From Takakia lepidozioides (Eukaryota; Streptophyta; Takakiopsida; Takakiales; Takakiaceae), in contig CM060731.1 of NCBI GenBank assembly GCA_030704615.1, forward strand, positions 91,678,756-91,742,755: a DNA stretch of 64,000 bases, given 5' to 3'. Below are positions 42,601 through 54,200 of this stretch, piece by piece. The notes beneath the pieces are model-generated. The model did not search any database, was not told the DNA's origin, and worked only from the letters and a program-made list of their open reading frames with translations. Both the position numbers and the translations under genes were made by a program. The first letter of the stretch is position 1. Each line of letters opens with the position of its first letter.

Positions 42601-44500
42601 GGCCCCTTTTCTATTTTTAATAGCTGCAGACTCCCTGGGTCACTTGCTTGACCACCGAGTGGACATCATTGGGCTACACCTGCCAACACTCATACCGGAG
42701 ATGCTCAAATTATCTATGTACGCAGATGACACAGTTTTGCTGCTTGATAATTCCACCATAAGCAACATTGATAGAGCTCTTCATACTTTGTGCACCTTTT
42801 GCCTGGGTTTCGGGCTGAAGATAAACTGGAAAAAGTCAATAGGGATCTTGTCCCAGCTGCAAGACGGCTCAGGTGTCACACATTGTCAACCTTGGGGAGC
42901 TGACATCGGGTTGAGGTGGTTGCAAGAGGGAGAAACGCACACTCTGCTAGGGCATGAGATGGTTTTAAATATGACGCAGCAAAGCAGAATGAAGGAGGTG
43001 CTGGCAAAATATAAAAGAAAACTGGCATACTGGTGCTCGGCAATGCTCTCAGTTGTAGGGAGGGCCCTTGTAGCCAACCAGATTCTGCAGGCTTCATTGT
43101 GGTTCTTCGCGGCAGTATGGAACCCAGACTCAACGATGCTCAAGGAGATAAAAGCTCTCACCCGAAACTTCATTTGGGGAGCCACCAAAGTCACACAAGT
43201 GAGACGAGCACTACTCTCATGGGATCAACTATGCCAGAAAAAAACCAAGGGTGGTTTGGGAATCATCGATCCTACAGCTCAAATAAAGGCCTTGCTAGCA
43301 AAATGGATTCCCAGAGCCATCACTCATAGAAACTCCCCTTGGAGTAAGCTAATTCAACCTTACCTGTTGGGCTCTATGCCAAAAACATCCAATCTTTGGG
43401 CTCAATCGCTTAGATGGATTGTTCAAGGCAAAAATGCGGCAGTGGCTCTCGACTCCAGACCCTGGCAATCTATCTGGAGAGCATGGCAAAGTATCAGGGG
43501 TAACCTTACCCAAAGAATGCCAGCCAGCCGACAGGAATGTCTTCGGCAACCCCTATTCGCAAACTACAACATGGACTCTGCTGTCTTGTCACGCAAACCC
43601 CTCGCTGGGCTTTCTGGGAGAGGCAGGGTTTCACTCACATTGCAGCATTGCGCTCAGGGGAAAATTTCCTTATAGAAGAAGCCATATCTGCAATCTTTGG
43701 CAGGAGGAGATCCAGGGCCTGGGGCGCTCTCCTGGCCAATATCCCGCAATACATGACCCCAATGCTGGAGCAGCAAGCTCAGAATTGGATGGCTCCTGTC
43801 TGGATGGCTTGCAACCGAGGAAATGAAAAGACGGCCATTCTGGTCATAGAAACTCGGGGACCAATCGCTTTTGGACTGGGGTTTCACACTGATTGTGAGG
43901 GTGACCTCTCTTATACAGGAATGATGGAGGTTCCTAAAACAAACTTGTTCCACATACGGGTGCTTGATGGCAAAGGAAATGCAAACCCCTTGCCACCTCA
44001 AGGGATGGAGGCTCAATGGGCCCGCCATGAAACACTCACCTGGTTTCTCATGTGCCCCTTGGAAGATCTGCAGTTTGACCCAAGGGAGTGGAAATGGATG
44101 GACAAGAAGAAAACCCCTTTCTTTGGATACACAGTGAAGAAAGGGTACTCCCTGGCCTGCCTGCCACAATCCTTTAGAGGTAAATGGTCTGCAAAAGGGG
44201 CACCAGCCTTACCCAAAGGATTTGGAACAAGATATGGAAAGATGTGTGGAGGAAACACAGGCCTGCAAAGATATCAGGCTTTCTATGGAAGCTTGTTCAC
44301 AGAATCATTCCGGTCAGGCAGCGAACGCATGAGGATAACCCTACCTGTACTCTATGCCATTCCCACGCGGAAACCATAGACCATTGTCTGCTATCCTGCA
44401 ATCTTGCAAGTAGAATCTGGGAGCGGGTTCTCTCGTTCTACTCTCATTGGCTTCTTTCCCAGCCCCTTCTCCTCCATCTCTACTGCTTTTAAATTTCCAA
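39674..44500 (+). pseudogene. L1-type LINE ORF2: endonuclease, reverse transcriptase, Zn-binding end
   Basis: Starts MNISISSWNIRGLG (APE endonuclease), interrupted after LQEHK by a 908-bp insert, then LDQAKITSLGASFWPSTT. Endonuclease blocks WIAGGDFNMV and RLDRFYCT follow near 41.0-41.3 kb. The reverse transcriptase has YRPITLLNSTYKIIAKALA, LMLDFEKAFDSIDW, RQGCPLAPFLF and catalytic YADD (42.18-42.75 kb). The end has FLWKLVHRIIPVR...CTLCHSHAETIDHCLLSC, a reverse-transcriptase zinc-binding domain. Frameshifts near 40.95, 42.04, 43.6 and 44.2 kb make it inactive. Confidence 0.9.
39809..40716. mobile_element. 908-bp MITE-like insertion in the LINE
   Basis: LINE codons CAA GAA CAT AAG are followed by 908 bp of foreign AT-rich DNA, then CATAAG again and CTA GAC CAA, where the frame resumes. 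The 6-bp CATAAG (39803-39808 and 40717-40722) is the target duplication. The insert ends are inverted repeats: GGTGAAAGCATGCTAATG against GGTCAAAGCACACTAATA. It has no ORF of note. A non-autonomous DNA transposon; family not assigned. Confidence 0.75.
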
Positions 44501-45352
44501 ACTCAATGAGTGTTTGTCCGGTATGGAACACTCTTAGAGCCCACACCCTGTAGAATCTATGGAGAGCCAGATGCAATTGGGTTTATGAAGGAAAAGCCCC
44601 CTGGGGCAGATCAATCCTCTTTCACATTTATTTTGATCTGTTAATTGAGGGGAGAAAGGCGTGGGACACTGTCTGTGCAGCTCTTCCCAGAACTTCGGAG
44701 CAACGAGGGAGGAAGCTGTTTCAAGATTTCGCTGACTCCTGGGGCAAAGGCAACTTGCTCGGCACCAGTCTACCCAACATGCGCTTTACCTAGAATCAAT
44801 CAACCCCCCCTCAATGGGAAGTCCCCTGGTGATGGAGACGAAGCAGACTTCAATTGGCGGCATAAGAAAAGTCGAGATCCCAAATTTAGAACTCTGCTCA
44901 AGTTCTGACGTGCTGAATCTGTCTTCACATTGCCACTGCAGATCTGCTCCAGCTCCTTGTCTTCTCATCTCGTCAACTCCGGATCAGCTCCACACCTCAT
45001 CTTCGCATCATTTTAATGCTCTTATCTCACGGAATAGCTACCTACCTCTAAAATCTAAACCATTCTCGGAACAATGCATACAAGTCTCTCTTGCATAAGA
45101 TCTTTCTTACTGCTCTTTCAACCTGCCCTAGAATAGCAAGTTATCTCTCTCGCAACCTCTGCTTTACCTTTATTCACTCCCTCCTTATCTACTGTTAGCA
45201 TGTTCGTTACGGCCACAGGGATGTTCCCCTTAGTAAGCCTCCACGGCCTTCTGGGTGGTTATTTTTTTCCACCGCTGTGACATCTTCTTTTAATTAATTT
45301 GACTAAAAGGGCCTCTGTCCCGTTCCATTAAAAATAAAAAAAAATAAAAAAG
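44501..45352 (+). other. LINE 3' untranslated region and A-rich tail
   Basis: Follows the zinc-binding domain. 45.2-45.33 kb has tttaattaatttgac and gggcctctgtcccg, ending in an A-rich tail (taaaaataaaaaaaaataaa) at 45328-45350, typical of plant L1 3' ends. Short frames inside are not conserved. Confidence 0.7.
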
Positions 45353-46019
45353 AAGGGTTGATATAGAAAGGGCACGTAAGGCATCGAACTGTAGTATTAA
45401 CCATGCGCCCCTATTGGCTGTGTTGTAAACTCAGCGTCTCAGGGGGAATATATAAGAGTGAAGGAGATTTATGAACATTGCGATTAGAATCCTCGTTTAC
45501 TGCGAAAAATGTACAACATAGAGCATGATTGAAACCCTAACCCTATAAAGTTGGCTACTCTGCTCTCAAGCTGAAGGTAGGAAGCGTGTCTACACGACCT
45601 TTAAGTTCCATTCTGCAAAAGCAAAGGTAAGTACGTAAAAACCTACGGGATATCACATATATTCATATATAATGACAATTCATCAAAGATATTTTGCTCT
45701 CTTCAAGACTATGGCTTTTCTTGCTCACATAAACTATTGAAATCCTCAAAAGAAGATTGAGGCATCCGTTGTCAATTTGGTGTATTGGTAACTCGTTGAG
45801 TGGGGGTGTTGAAAATCAACCCTTACCAAATTACTTTTATTCAGAGTTATTGTAATATGTCATAATTATCTCGGCTATTTCTGGCGTGGACCTTAAGTAA
45901 TATAATTAACAATTAATATTCGACGCCTCCCGAAGGAAGACTAAATTATGGTGTCTCTTCATCCCGAAGGGTTATTGCCTTCCGCTAGAAAGGTGGACTG
46001 GACCTTAAGTATAAATAGG
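45353..46019. other. Unassigned AT-rich spacer
   Basis: No gene. Contains a TATA-like agtataaatagggg at about 46007-46020 that could belong to a retroelement LTR. No repeat ends defined. Confidence 0.35.
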
Positions 46020-46210
46020 GGAGAGCCTTGAGGATGGCGCGGTGTCTTTGTCTAGCAAACGACAAACTTCAACAACTCTTTTTTCAACAAAAGCTCAGTA
46101 CATGTCAGCTACGCAAGCAGCAAAGGAAACTACTTGGAGATTTTTGGCACCTACGGCCACACCCAACAACTCATTTATTGTTCTATCTACGTCTTTCAAC
46201 ATGATATCAA
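46020..46210 (+). pseudogene. Ty1/copia RNase H fragment
   Basis: VSLSSKRQTSTTLFSTKAQY followed by MSATQAAKETTW matches the end of the copia RNase H domain (the WSSKKQ...STAEAEYMA...AVKEAIW pattern). The frame breaks soon after. Only this stretch of pol remains. Confidence 0.7.
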
Positions 46211-46400
46211 AGCTGGGTTGCTACAAGGTGGTTGCAGTTTTATGTTAGACAAAAGAGGAGCTACAAGGTGACAACAAGAGATGTGATTGAAGCAAGTTCT
46301 TAGCCAAAGCAATTTGATGCACCACCAGTGAGCAGGAAAGTCTATTAAGTTTGTTAACTATCAAGTTTCAAGTCTTAGATAGTAAGAAAAGAGATACATA

Positions 46401-47078
46401 ATGACAAATCCTACTCATGGAAACATATTAAGAGTAATAGATCGGTTCAATGGAACCAATTATCAATCTTGGAAGGATGAAGATGATTCTTCTAGACAAA
46501 GACCTATGGGGAGTGATTGATGGGTCACATGTAAGACCAGACAATGCGGTTGGCCAAGCTTTATGGAATATGAAAGATCAAAAGGCTAGGGCTAACGTCA
46601 TCATAAGCTTGAGAGACGATCAGATGAATCTGGTCACTAGGGCTAAAATTTTTAAGGAGGTTTGGGATAAACTAACAGCTTTTTTTGAGACGAAGGATGT
46701 AACGTTGCAAGTGATTGCGACACAAAAGCTCTATGGTCTGAAGATGACCGAGACGGAATCAGTCGAACAACATTTGTTTTCACACCTTGTGCAAGTTGCA
46801 TGAGCCACGTGTGCTTTGCCAAGCCCTGCCATGTGGATCCTACACGAAGGAAGGGCCAGTTGACATCAGATTCTTCAAGTTCAGCCGATTGACGGGCACT
46901 AAGAGACGAGCTGAAATATGTGGAAACTGTACTATATGATGAACGAGCAGGAGTAGTGCTGCTAGCAACTTTACCTGAATCCTATGACAGTTTTGCGGTA
47001 TCCTTAACAGGACAAACCAACTTAACAACCGAGGTGGTGAGGGTAAATGCACAGATAAGTGGACCAAAAACTGCGTAA
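46401..47078 (+). pseudogene. Ty1/copia gag, frameshifted
   Basis: Opens with an ATG at 46401: NILRVIDRFNGTNYQSWK. It shifts by one base near 46472 to MKMILLDKDLWGVIDGSH (the plant copia gag start), then VWDKLTAFFETKDVTLQVI...LKMTETESVEQHL. After a second break it reads LKYVETVLYDERAGV and LLATLPESYDSFAVSLTG. It is a UBN2-type gag without zinc knuckle or pol. It follows the RNase H fragment by only 200 bp, so two copia remnants are joined head to tail. Confidence 0.8.
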
Positions 47079-48190
47079 CATGCAGTTTCTGTAGTGACCT
47101 CCCTCCATGGTTTTACCCATATTTGTCCAACAACTCAATATTTTATCTAAATTTATGTGTGATAGTGTTTTTAACTACAATATGTATGTGTATCAACTGT
47201 TAGATTGCAAAAACAATCATATAACAGAGAGCTATGGACTTTTAAAGTTGATTACTATGGACTGCAGATTGTCGTGCTCATACGTATCGCTATACAACTA
47301 CATCGCTGTCCAAACCACACCACACATATATGCACAATAAAGTAGTCTACCACAATAGTGATCTTAAAAACTAAACTCACGTGTCTGATCATGACATAGA
47401 AACACAAAACACAACACAATCACTCGTTAAAATAAGAGTCGAGCCAGGGGCCCCAAGCTATGGGGACTTCACCCCACAACATCCTACTCTCCCTCCATAA
47501 GTACACTCAGATGCTAAGCAGTGAGGGAGCTTGGTCGTGCAGGCTCAACTCGAGAGAGATGAGCCGCACGATTGACGAGCTCGTGAAGATAAGATGGTTC
47601 AGGTGTCAAGCTAAACTTGACACCTGACTTAACACTTGAACTAATTCCAAGTGTTAAATACAAATAACTATATTTATTCTAGTTAGTTTCACACTGTGTT
47701 TATTTAACTTGACAGCTGTCGTGCGCATACGTATCGCTACACAACTACATCGATGTCCAAACCACACCACACATATATGCACAATAAAGTAGTCTGCCAC
47801 AATCGCCCCCCTAGCTGGTGGTTAGGTCCCTCTAACTCCAGATAGCTACAAGATGTAATAGCCATAGCCGTACTAAGTCATCTATCACTGTCTCTATTGT
47901 ACTCAAACTCTATAGACCAAGAGGCCGGGTACAAGAGTAGCCCCATCGTTAGTCGCCGTCTTGCAATCTGTGAACTTGAGCCATGATCTCGTGTGTTGGT
48001 CTCCTAGTAGCTTGGCCTTGCATTTCTTGTTAGCCTTCTATGGTTGTATCTACTCCCACTATCCAATGCAATGTGGACATAACCAATCCCCATCAGGAAC
48101 CATCTCAAGAGGTGGAGTCAAGCATCCCATATGCCAACCTCTAGAGCATCGATCACACACCAGCATGGTGGCTGCCCCTCTAGCAGACCG
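47079..48190. other. Non-coding stretch with an 86-bp direct repeat
   Basis: 47271-47357 and 47715-47802 are nearly identical (gtcgtgctcatacgtatcgc, then acaactacatcg, then accacaccacacatatatgc). They are about 440 bp apart and might be LTR fragments or a duplication. No gene seen in the rest. Confidence 0.5.
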
Positions 48191-48191
48191 G

Positions 48192-48265
48192 GGGCTGCTA
48201 TTTCATGAGCCATGAGCCATGAGCAGACTCGTAACTGCCGAAAAAATCATGAGCAGTAATTTTTT
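48192..48265. mobile_element. CATGAGC-type element end beside M3
   Basis: GGGGGCTGCTATTTCATGAGC-type start (in two parts: GGGGGCTGCTATTT, CATGAGCCATGAGC) with two more CATGAGC copies, then M3 in minus orientation. Here the end lies next to a methyltransferase gene rather than a transposase, as expected for the opposite end of such an element. Confidence 0.55.
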
Positions 48266-48289
48266 TCAGAAATGATTGTCCACAGGAAT

Positions 48290-50570
48290 AGGGTACTTAT
48301 CCGCGGTCATAGGATCCGCGAAAGCAATTGCGGCACCTTATTTCCACCGGGTACGTACAGTCCGATGAGAAAAGCGGCGCATGGTTTCCATGGCACAGAT
48401 GGAAACTGAAAACGGCTCCATTCATAGAGCCGCCAATCTTCATCCGTGCAAGTCCCTGTAAGGGGGGAAATCAAATATTTTGTGGAGTATAAGCAATGAA
48501 GGGCAATGTCTGCAAACTCATTCTCATCTCCATACATAGTCTCCTGAGTGCTGAAATACTGTTCCTGTAGCATCGTCCGCAATTCCTTTGCAAGGATGCC
48601 GTGCCGCCGAAATCCAATGGACCCCATTCATAAGCAGAATTTGGCACCGCATTCCAATCCACAGTTACAAATGCCAACCGGTTTCTGTTTGGCAGTACGG
48701 TAATCATCTGGTTTCCCTTGGAGCGAAGGCCCATTGAGTTGATGCAGGTCCACATCTTCTTCAGAATTGGGACGCCACTCTTACGGGTCCACTTGGCAAT
48801 TCCCGCCTCTGTGTTTTTGCCTTTGCTGGCAAGGACCACCACACAACCTTTGTCATCCAATACCATGCAGGCTAGCCCAAACCCTTTCTTCCAAAAGTCC
48901 TCAGAAATACTTGCTCCAAGAGGGCACAATATCCAGTCCTTCCAGAGGCTCTCCATCTGGAATATCCAAAGATGATCAAATCAATGACCAGTCAGTCCGT
49001 TTTCCACGCCTCATGCAATTCTTCCCTTCACTTGTCATTGCAAAGAAATCCATCATGGCTACAAATCCTGGAGTGTCTACAGGCTCTTCTGCAGTCGCCT
49101 TCCTTAGAGCTTTGGCTTTCAGGCCTTCCATTTGTCATCCCACAATGCGATTCGGAAGAGTGAAGAGACGACACCCTCCCAACAAGTTGAATGAGACTCG
49201 GATTGATGTGTGCTAACTTGGCGGCCGGCCGGCCATCCAATGCCCTCAAAAAACTCTCATTCGCACACTGAATCACTGTTTTTGGCTCCAACTTTGGCCT
49301 GCCCTTCATTTCCACTAGCTCGCACGGGTGCCCCCCCGGGAGGTTGAAGAGTGTCTTCTTTGCTGAGCCAGTTTTCACAGCTTTCATAGTAAGAGGGGTT
49401 AGAGGGGATTTTGGCTGGCCACCAAACACCGCCATCATCCTTCAGCAATTTTTTGAATTCCGTGTTGCGAGTATGGTAGTGGGGACCCTAGGCTGCTAGC
49501 TCTTCTGTTGTCGGACATGCGATCCACCTTCCTCATTCTCAATGGAAACATAGAAGGCAGCAGACCCCAGCCAATAGCCTTCTTGGAATGCGAACTTCAT
49601 CTTATCCACATCCCTTGCGAGAGCAAGCCTCACTATCAGGAGGGAGACCATTCGACAGAGTGGAATTCGCAGTGTGCAAGGGAAGACCTTGGTCCTAAGA
49701 ACTCTGCCAATGCTGCTGTGAGTCTCCTCCAACATTTGATTCTCTGCACTCTGAAAATCCTCTTGCGACATTTTTGGGGTGGGGGAAGGGGCTGTTCAGA
49801 TGGACCACCCAGAGCCGTGCCTGTATTCTTGGGAATGTAGCCGGGCAGATCATGTGGGAGAATGTAGTCATCCATACCTCCCCTATTGTCACGAAAGTCC
49901 TATTCTAGGTAGGAGAAGTCGAGCTCCCCATGTTAAGAAACAACACCTTCATCCGCTGAAAGATCGACCAGGACAGGAGTGCTAGAGATCGTCATCGGAG
50001 CAGCTGCCCGAGCTTCTGCAGAGTTGCCCCCGGTTTCCTTCTGAAACTCCTGCAAGAACTGAGCTTCAACATGTGGAGGGGTTTTGCTGGAGACTGCTCT
50101 GCCCTTGCTTTCGCCCCCTTCTGCTTCTTACTCTTTGCAAGGGAAGGGGACTCCTCCGTTCTCGTCCGATTCTCCACCGCCCCGTCTACTTCTTGCTCTT
50201 CGTAGGGGAAGGGGACTGATCCGATGGGGTAGTATATTCCTCAACAACCGCCTGATGCTTCATGCTCTTTAAGTTTTTGGAGAAGGGGACGACCCATGTT
50301 GGCGACTCTCCATCATCTTCATCGTCAAATTGCCTCTTTCTCTGCTGCTTTCGACTTGAAACCTTTACCTTTCCAAAGCACGTCCTTGAAGCGCACAAGG
50401 TTAGGCCCGACAGGAGGACCCATGCTAGAAGGTCGAGGGTGTGTGCGGGCTGCAGTAGCTTCCTCCTTTTCGTCCTGCGGGTCTTTAGAGCCCTACGATC
50501 CCTCCACCACCTCACTATGAGGCTGTGCAACATAAGAGAAACTAAAGAGAAGAAATGAGGCAAAGAATGG
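48290..50570 (-). pseudogene. M3: ParB-methyltransferase-like gene with internal deletions
   Basis: Minus strand. The N-terminal part is Lys/Glu-rich (about 50.56-49.99 kb; RTRTEESPSLAKSKKQKGAK). Next is the start of the ParB-like domain (EETHSSIGRVL...LRIPLCRMVSLLIVR...GYWLGSAAFYVSIENE, 49.77-49.50 kb). The second half with the DGNHR motif and the helical exons are missing. The linker follows (RPKLEPKTVIQCANESFL), then DTPGFVAMMDFF, then the methyltransferase start SSLDIPDGEPLEGL (about 48.97 kb) through MVLDDKGCVVVLASKGKNTE and TCINSMGL. An in-frame stop precedes SSLDIPDG, and motif I is lost. About 70 bp (49137-49205) match transposase T4 and are foreign here. Confidence 0.7.
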
Positions 50571-51040
50571 TGTTGGAAGGGGTGTTAGAGCAGTGAAAGA
50601 GTCACCAGCGAAAGATGACATCAAACGGCGGAGATGCACCGTATGGATTCGAAAGGTCAGGGCCTACGTGTCTCCTCGTGAGGCAGGTGGCCCCTACGTC
50701 GCTGGAAAATTGAATTCGAAGAAATAGAGGTCTAGTGTCTGTTGGACAGTCAGTGATGATGCAACGGTCCGGCATTACCGCCTCCGAATATGTGTTGGCA
50801 ATGACCCCTTCAACTGCCATTTCAGCCTCTATGAGTCAACAGACCAAATGCGATTCGGCATTAGTGGCCGTTCGATCAGGATACCTCCCTACTCCATCAC
50901 GAAAGAGGATAAAGATGCCAGGGAGGATGGCAGTCAGTGGTAAATGCGGTACCGCATTTCCGTCCCCTTCGTGAACCCTCTTTACTGAAGGCAAGCGTGG
51001 AGGGCAGCTGGGACGGAAATACGGCACCGCTTTTCCGGGG
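50571..51040. other. Spacer between M3 and the next element end
   Basis: No gene. One palindrome, GGTAAATGCGGTACCGCATT-type, at about 50938-50960 and a degenerate GGAAATACGGCACCG copy at 51015. Probably array remnants. Confidence 0.4.
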
Positions 51041-51042
51041 GG

Positions 51043-51170
51043 CTGCTATTTCATGAGCGGCATGAGCATGAGCGGAAAAAAAAAAAGCATGAGCAGACCA
51101 TTGTGAGTCCACGGAAATAGGGTTAGGAGGCACGGAAATAGGGTCATGTGAAGTTGGAATGTGGCACCAG
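51043..51170. mobile_element. CATGAGC-type element end beside M2
   Basis: GGGGGGCTGCTATTT then CATGAGCGGCATGAGCATGA, a poly-A run and another CATGAGC. M2 begins (3' end first) about 90 bp inside. The same order is seen for M3. Confidence 0.6.
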
Positions 51171-51258
51171 TGGACTTGAAATGCAACATTTTATTGCAAA
51201 TTTTGTGGCAAGCCACGTCTATACAAGTGTGTTCTAACTGTCATAGCCGGAATGGGCA

Positions 51259-54200
51259 CTACTCTCCTACACCCTCCGAGGAACTTGCCCCACCTTCTTC
51301 CTCATCCCCCTCATCCCCCTCATCCTCCGAGCTCTGTGATGCATCAGTTCCACTATGCCTCTCAAAAATCCCGTCCTCTCCTTGGGGGACTGTCCACCTC
51401 ACCTCCTGGGAATCTTCTGCGTCTTCTCCCCCACTTTCCTCAGTAGAATCCAACACAAATCTACGAGCTCGACGGGCTCTAATAGCTGCTGCCTCCTCCC
51501 TCATCTTCATTTTCTTGAGGCTTGCCTCGTCTAAAATCTGCTGTACACGACTACGTTCGGAACACCTCCTAATGGACACCGAAGCAAGCCGGGCAGCATA
51601 AGTAGGAAGGATGTACTCCCTTTCTGGACTAGGCATGAAATCCCCCCTGGCAAAAAAAGGCACGTTCCTCCTGCCCATGAACTCCGGTGTAGACGTCCCT
51701 CCGGCAGTACTTGGCATCCTACAGTAAGAACAAATCCACTTGAAGAATGTCAATACCAGCACAACCAAAAGGGTTTTCAATGAAATAAGAGAGCGGAGGG
51801 AGGTGCCTCACAAAATCTGGAGGCAACTTACAATGCCACCACTCACTCGTAAACCGGGGGCTCCTCGGCCTCGATCCCAACTTCCTCCCCCTGCTCCTTC
51901 TCGGATTTTTCCTCATCCTCCGAGGATGCCTCTTCCTCTTTCGGCAGACGTTCAGCCGCTGCAAGTTCCGAGTTGTGGAGGGCAGTATCTGGCTCGAAGG
52001 CGAACACATGCCTGTCGGACAACGTCCCTGCCCACATTGAAGCACCTGAGGAACAAAGCGGGCGGTTAATAGCTTGCGGCATGCAATTGCAATGGGGCCA
52101 GGGGACAAACTGAGCACGTGAAGGCTTACCCGTGCCGCATGTGAGGTCCAGAATCCGCCCTTGGACATCCGAGCACGTCTCCATGAGGGTTTGGATGAAA
52201 GCAGGGCTCCGGGTCCGGCTGTACCGCCACGGTTTGCCTGTCTTTGTGTCCTTCGGCATACTAGAGTGGGGCACATAGTTGTAGAGGACATCGTAGGTTA
52301 CAGGGTCCACAGCGGCATCAACAAGACGACCGTCGTTGCGGAATTTGAACGTAGACCCTCTCTTCACAAAGCAATATGCCTCAAACACCAATGTCTGCAC
52401 ATCCAACAAAGAAGGGATCAATTCCAAGGTCTACTTAACATACACCACAATATGAAGTGAATGCAATAGATTGATAACTTACACTTTGGCCCTCTGTTCG
52501 CAACCCCTGCGTACTGATGCAGAACCATTTTCTGAGGAGGACCGGGGTGACACTTTTCGGTGTCCACCTTGCCACCGCATTCTCTGTGGTCTTCCCTCTC
52601 GTGGCAAGGACAACCACACATCCACCGTCATCCAGAAGCATCCCCGCCAGCCCAAACCCGGCTTTCCAGTAGTCCTCAGTAAACCTGTTCCAGGTGGGCA
52701 CACCATCCAGGCCCTCCAGCAGCTCCCCATCTGGAATGTCGAGGAGAATCATGTCGCAAGCTCTCTCCACCTCAACCCCCCCCGAGTGCTCTTGCAATTC
52801 GTGCTCACAGCCGTGAAGAATTCCATCATGGCTTCAAAACCAGGGGTGTCTTTAGGCTCTGTACCGGCAGCCCTCTTCTTGGCTTTCCCCTTCTGCTCCG
52901 CCAGAGACTTGTTGTGTACCACCTTCTTCGCCCTGGCAGCGAGAGCGTCAAGGAAGCTCTCATTGACGCATTGGATGATGGTTGGAGGTTCTAGCTTTGG
53001 CCTGTGCGTAAACGTCACCGCCGAATACCGCCGTGTAGGCTCGCCCTCAAATGCCAACTTCTTGGCAGAGCCAGTCCCACTCCGAACTGACTTGGGAACC
53101 CGGACGACCGGTGACTGGGTAGGAGCAACAGCAGTCGCAGGACCTTGAACAAAATCGGTGTCGGAGTCACTCTCTTGGGTCCCCTCCTGCGCCTCCTCCG
53201 ATGCCCCGATGGTTTTCTTCTTTTTGGGTGTTACTGCAGTCACCTGTTTCCTTGTCCTTTTCCTTTGACCTTTACTCTTCTCATGCAATTTCTCCTGAAT
53301 TCCTGCCTGAGCAAGCTCTGCCGCTTTCCTGGAGTTCGCAAGCGCTTTTGCCTCTTTTGCACCCAACGGAGGCAGCGGAGCCCGGTTTCGTCGGAATTCA
53401 GCATCCAGCTTCAATTGAAACTCGGATGGGTCGAGCGAGCCGGGCGGAAGGTCCACATACCAAGGGCAATCACGCAAATGTTCCAGATGCCACTCCTTCA
53501 CAATATCGTCAGTGTACATGGAGTCAGCCCCAGGGTTCCTCCATGCCAGGAAGAATGGTGGCTCGAAAGACAGATGACCTTTCTCCAAAAGCGAGAACTT
53601 ACAGTACCTGCATTCATGAAAAACACAATGAGGTCCGAAAATGGCTAAGTCTCTGAACGGCAATAGGGCCTACAACTGGAATATGGCGCCGAATTTCCAC
53701 TTCAGGGCCACCCAGTCTAGGGACTTAGCCCGAAAATGGCTAAGTCCCTCGACGGCAATAGGGCCTAGAACTGGAAAACGGCGCCGAATTTCCAGTTCCG
53801 GGCCAGCCAGTCTAGGGACTTAGCCCGAAAATGGCTAAGTCCCTGGACGGCAATAGGGCCTAGAACTGGAAAACGGCGCCGAATTTCCAGTTCCGGGCCA
53901 GCCACACTAGGGACTTAGGCCGAAAATGGCTAACTCCCTGAACGGCAATAGGGCCTAAAACTGGAATATGGCGCCGAATTTCCACTTCAGGGCCAGCCAG
54001 TCTAGGGACTTGGGCCGAAAATGGGTAAGTCCCTGAACGGCAATAGGGCCTGGAACTGGAAAATGGCGCCGAATTTCCAGTTCCGGGCCAGCCAGTCTAG
54101 GGACTTAGCCATTTTCGGAGCCCTGACTGGAAATTCGGCGCCATTTCCCTAACACCACTTGAGGCCTCTAACATCCTGCAATGCCAGGACTTGAAAGAAA

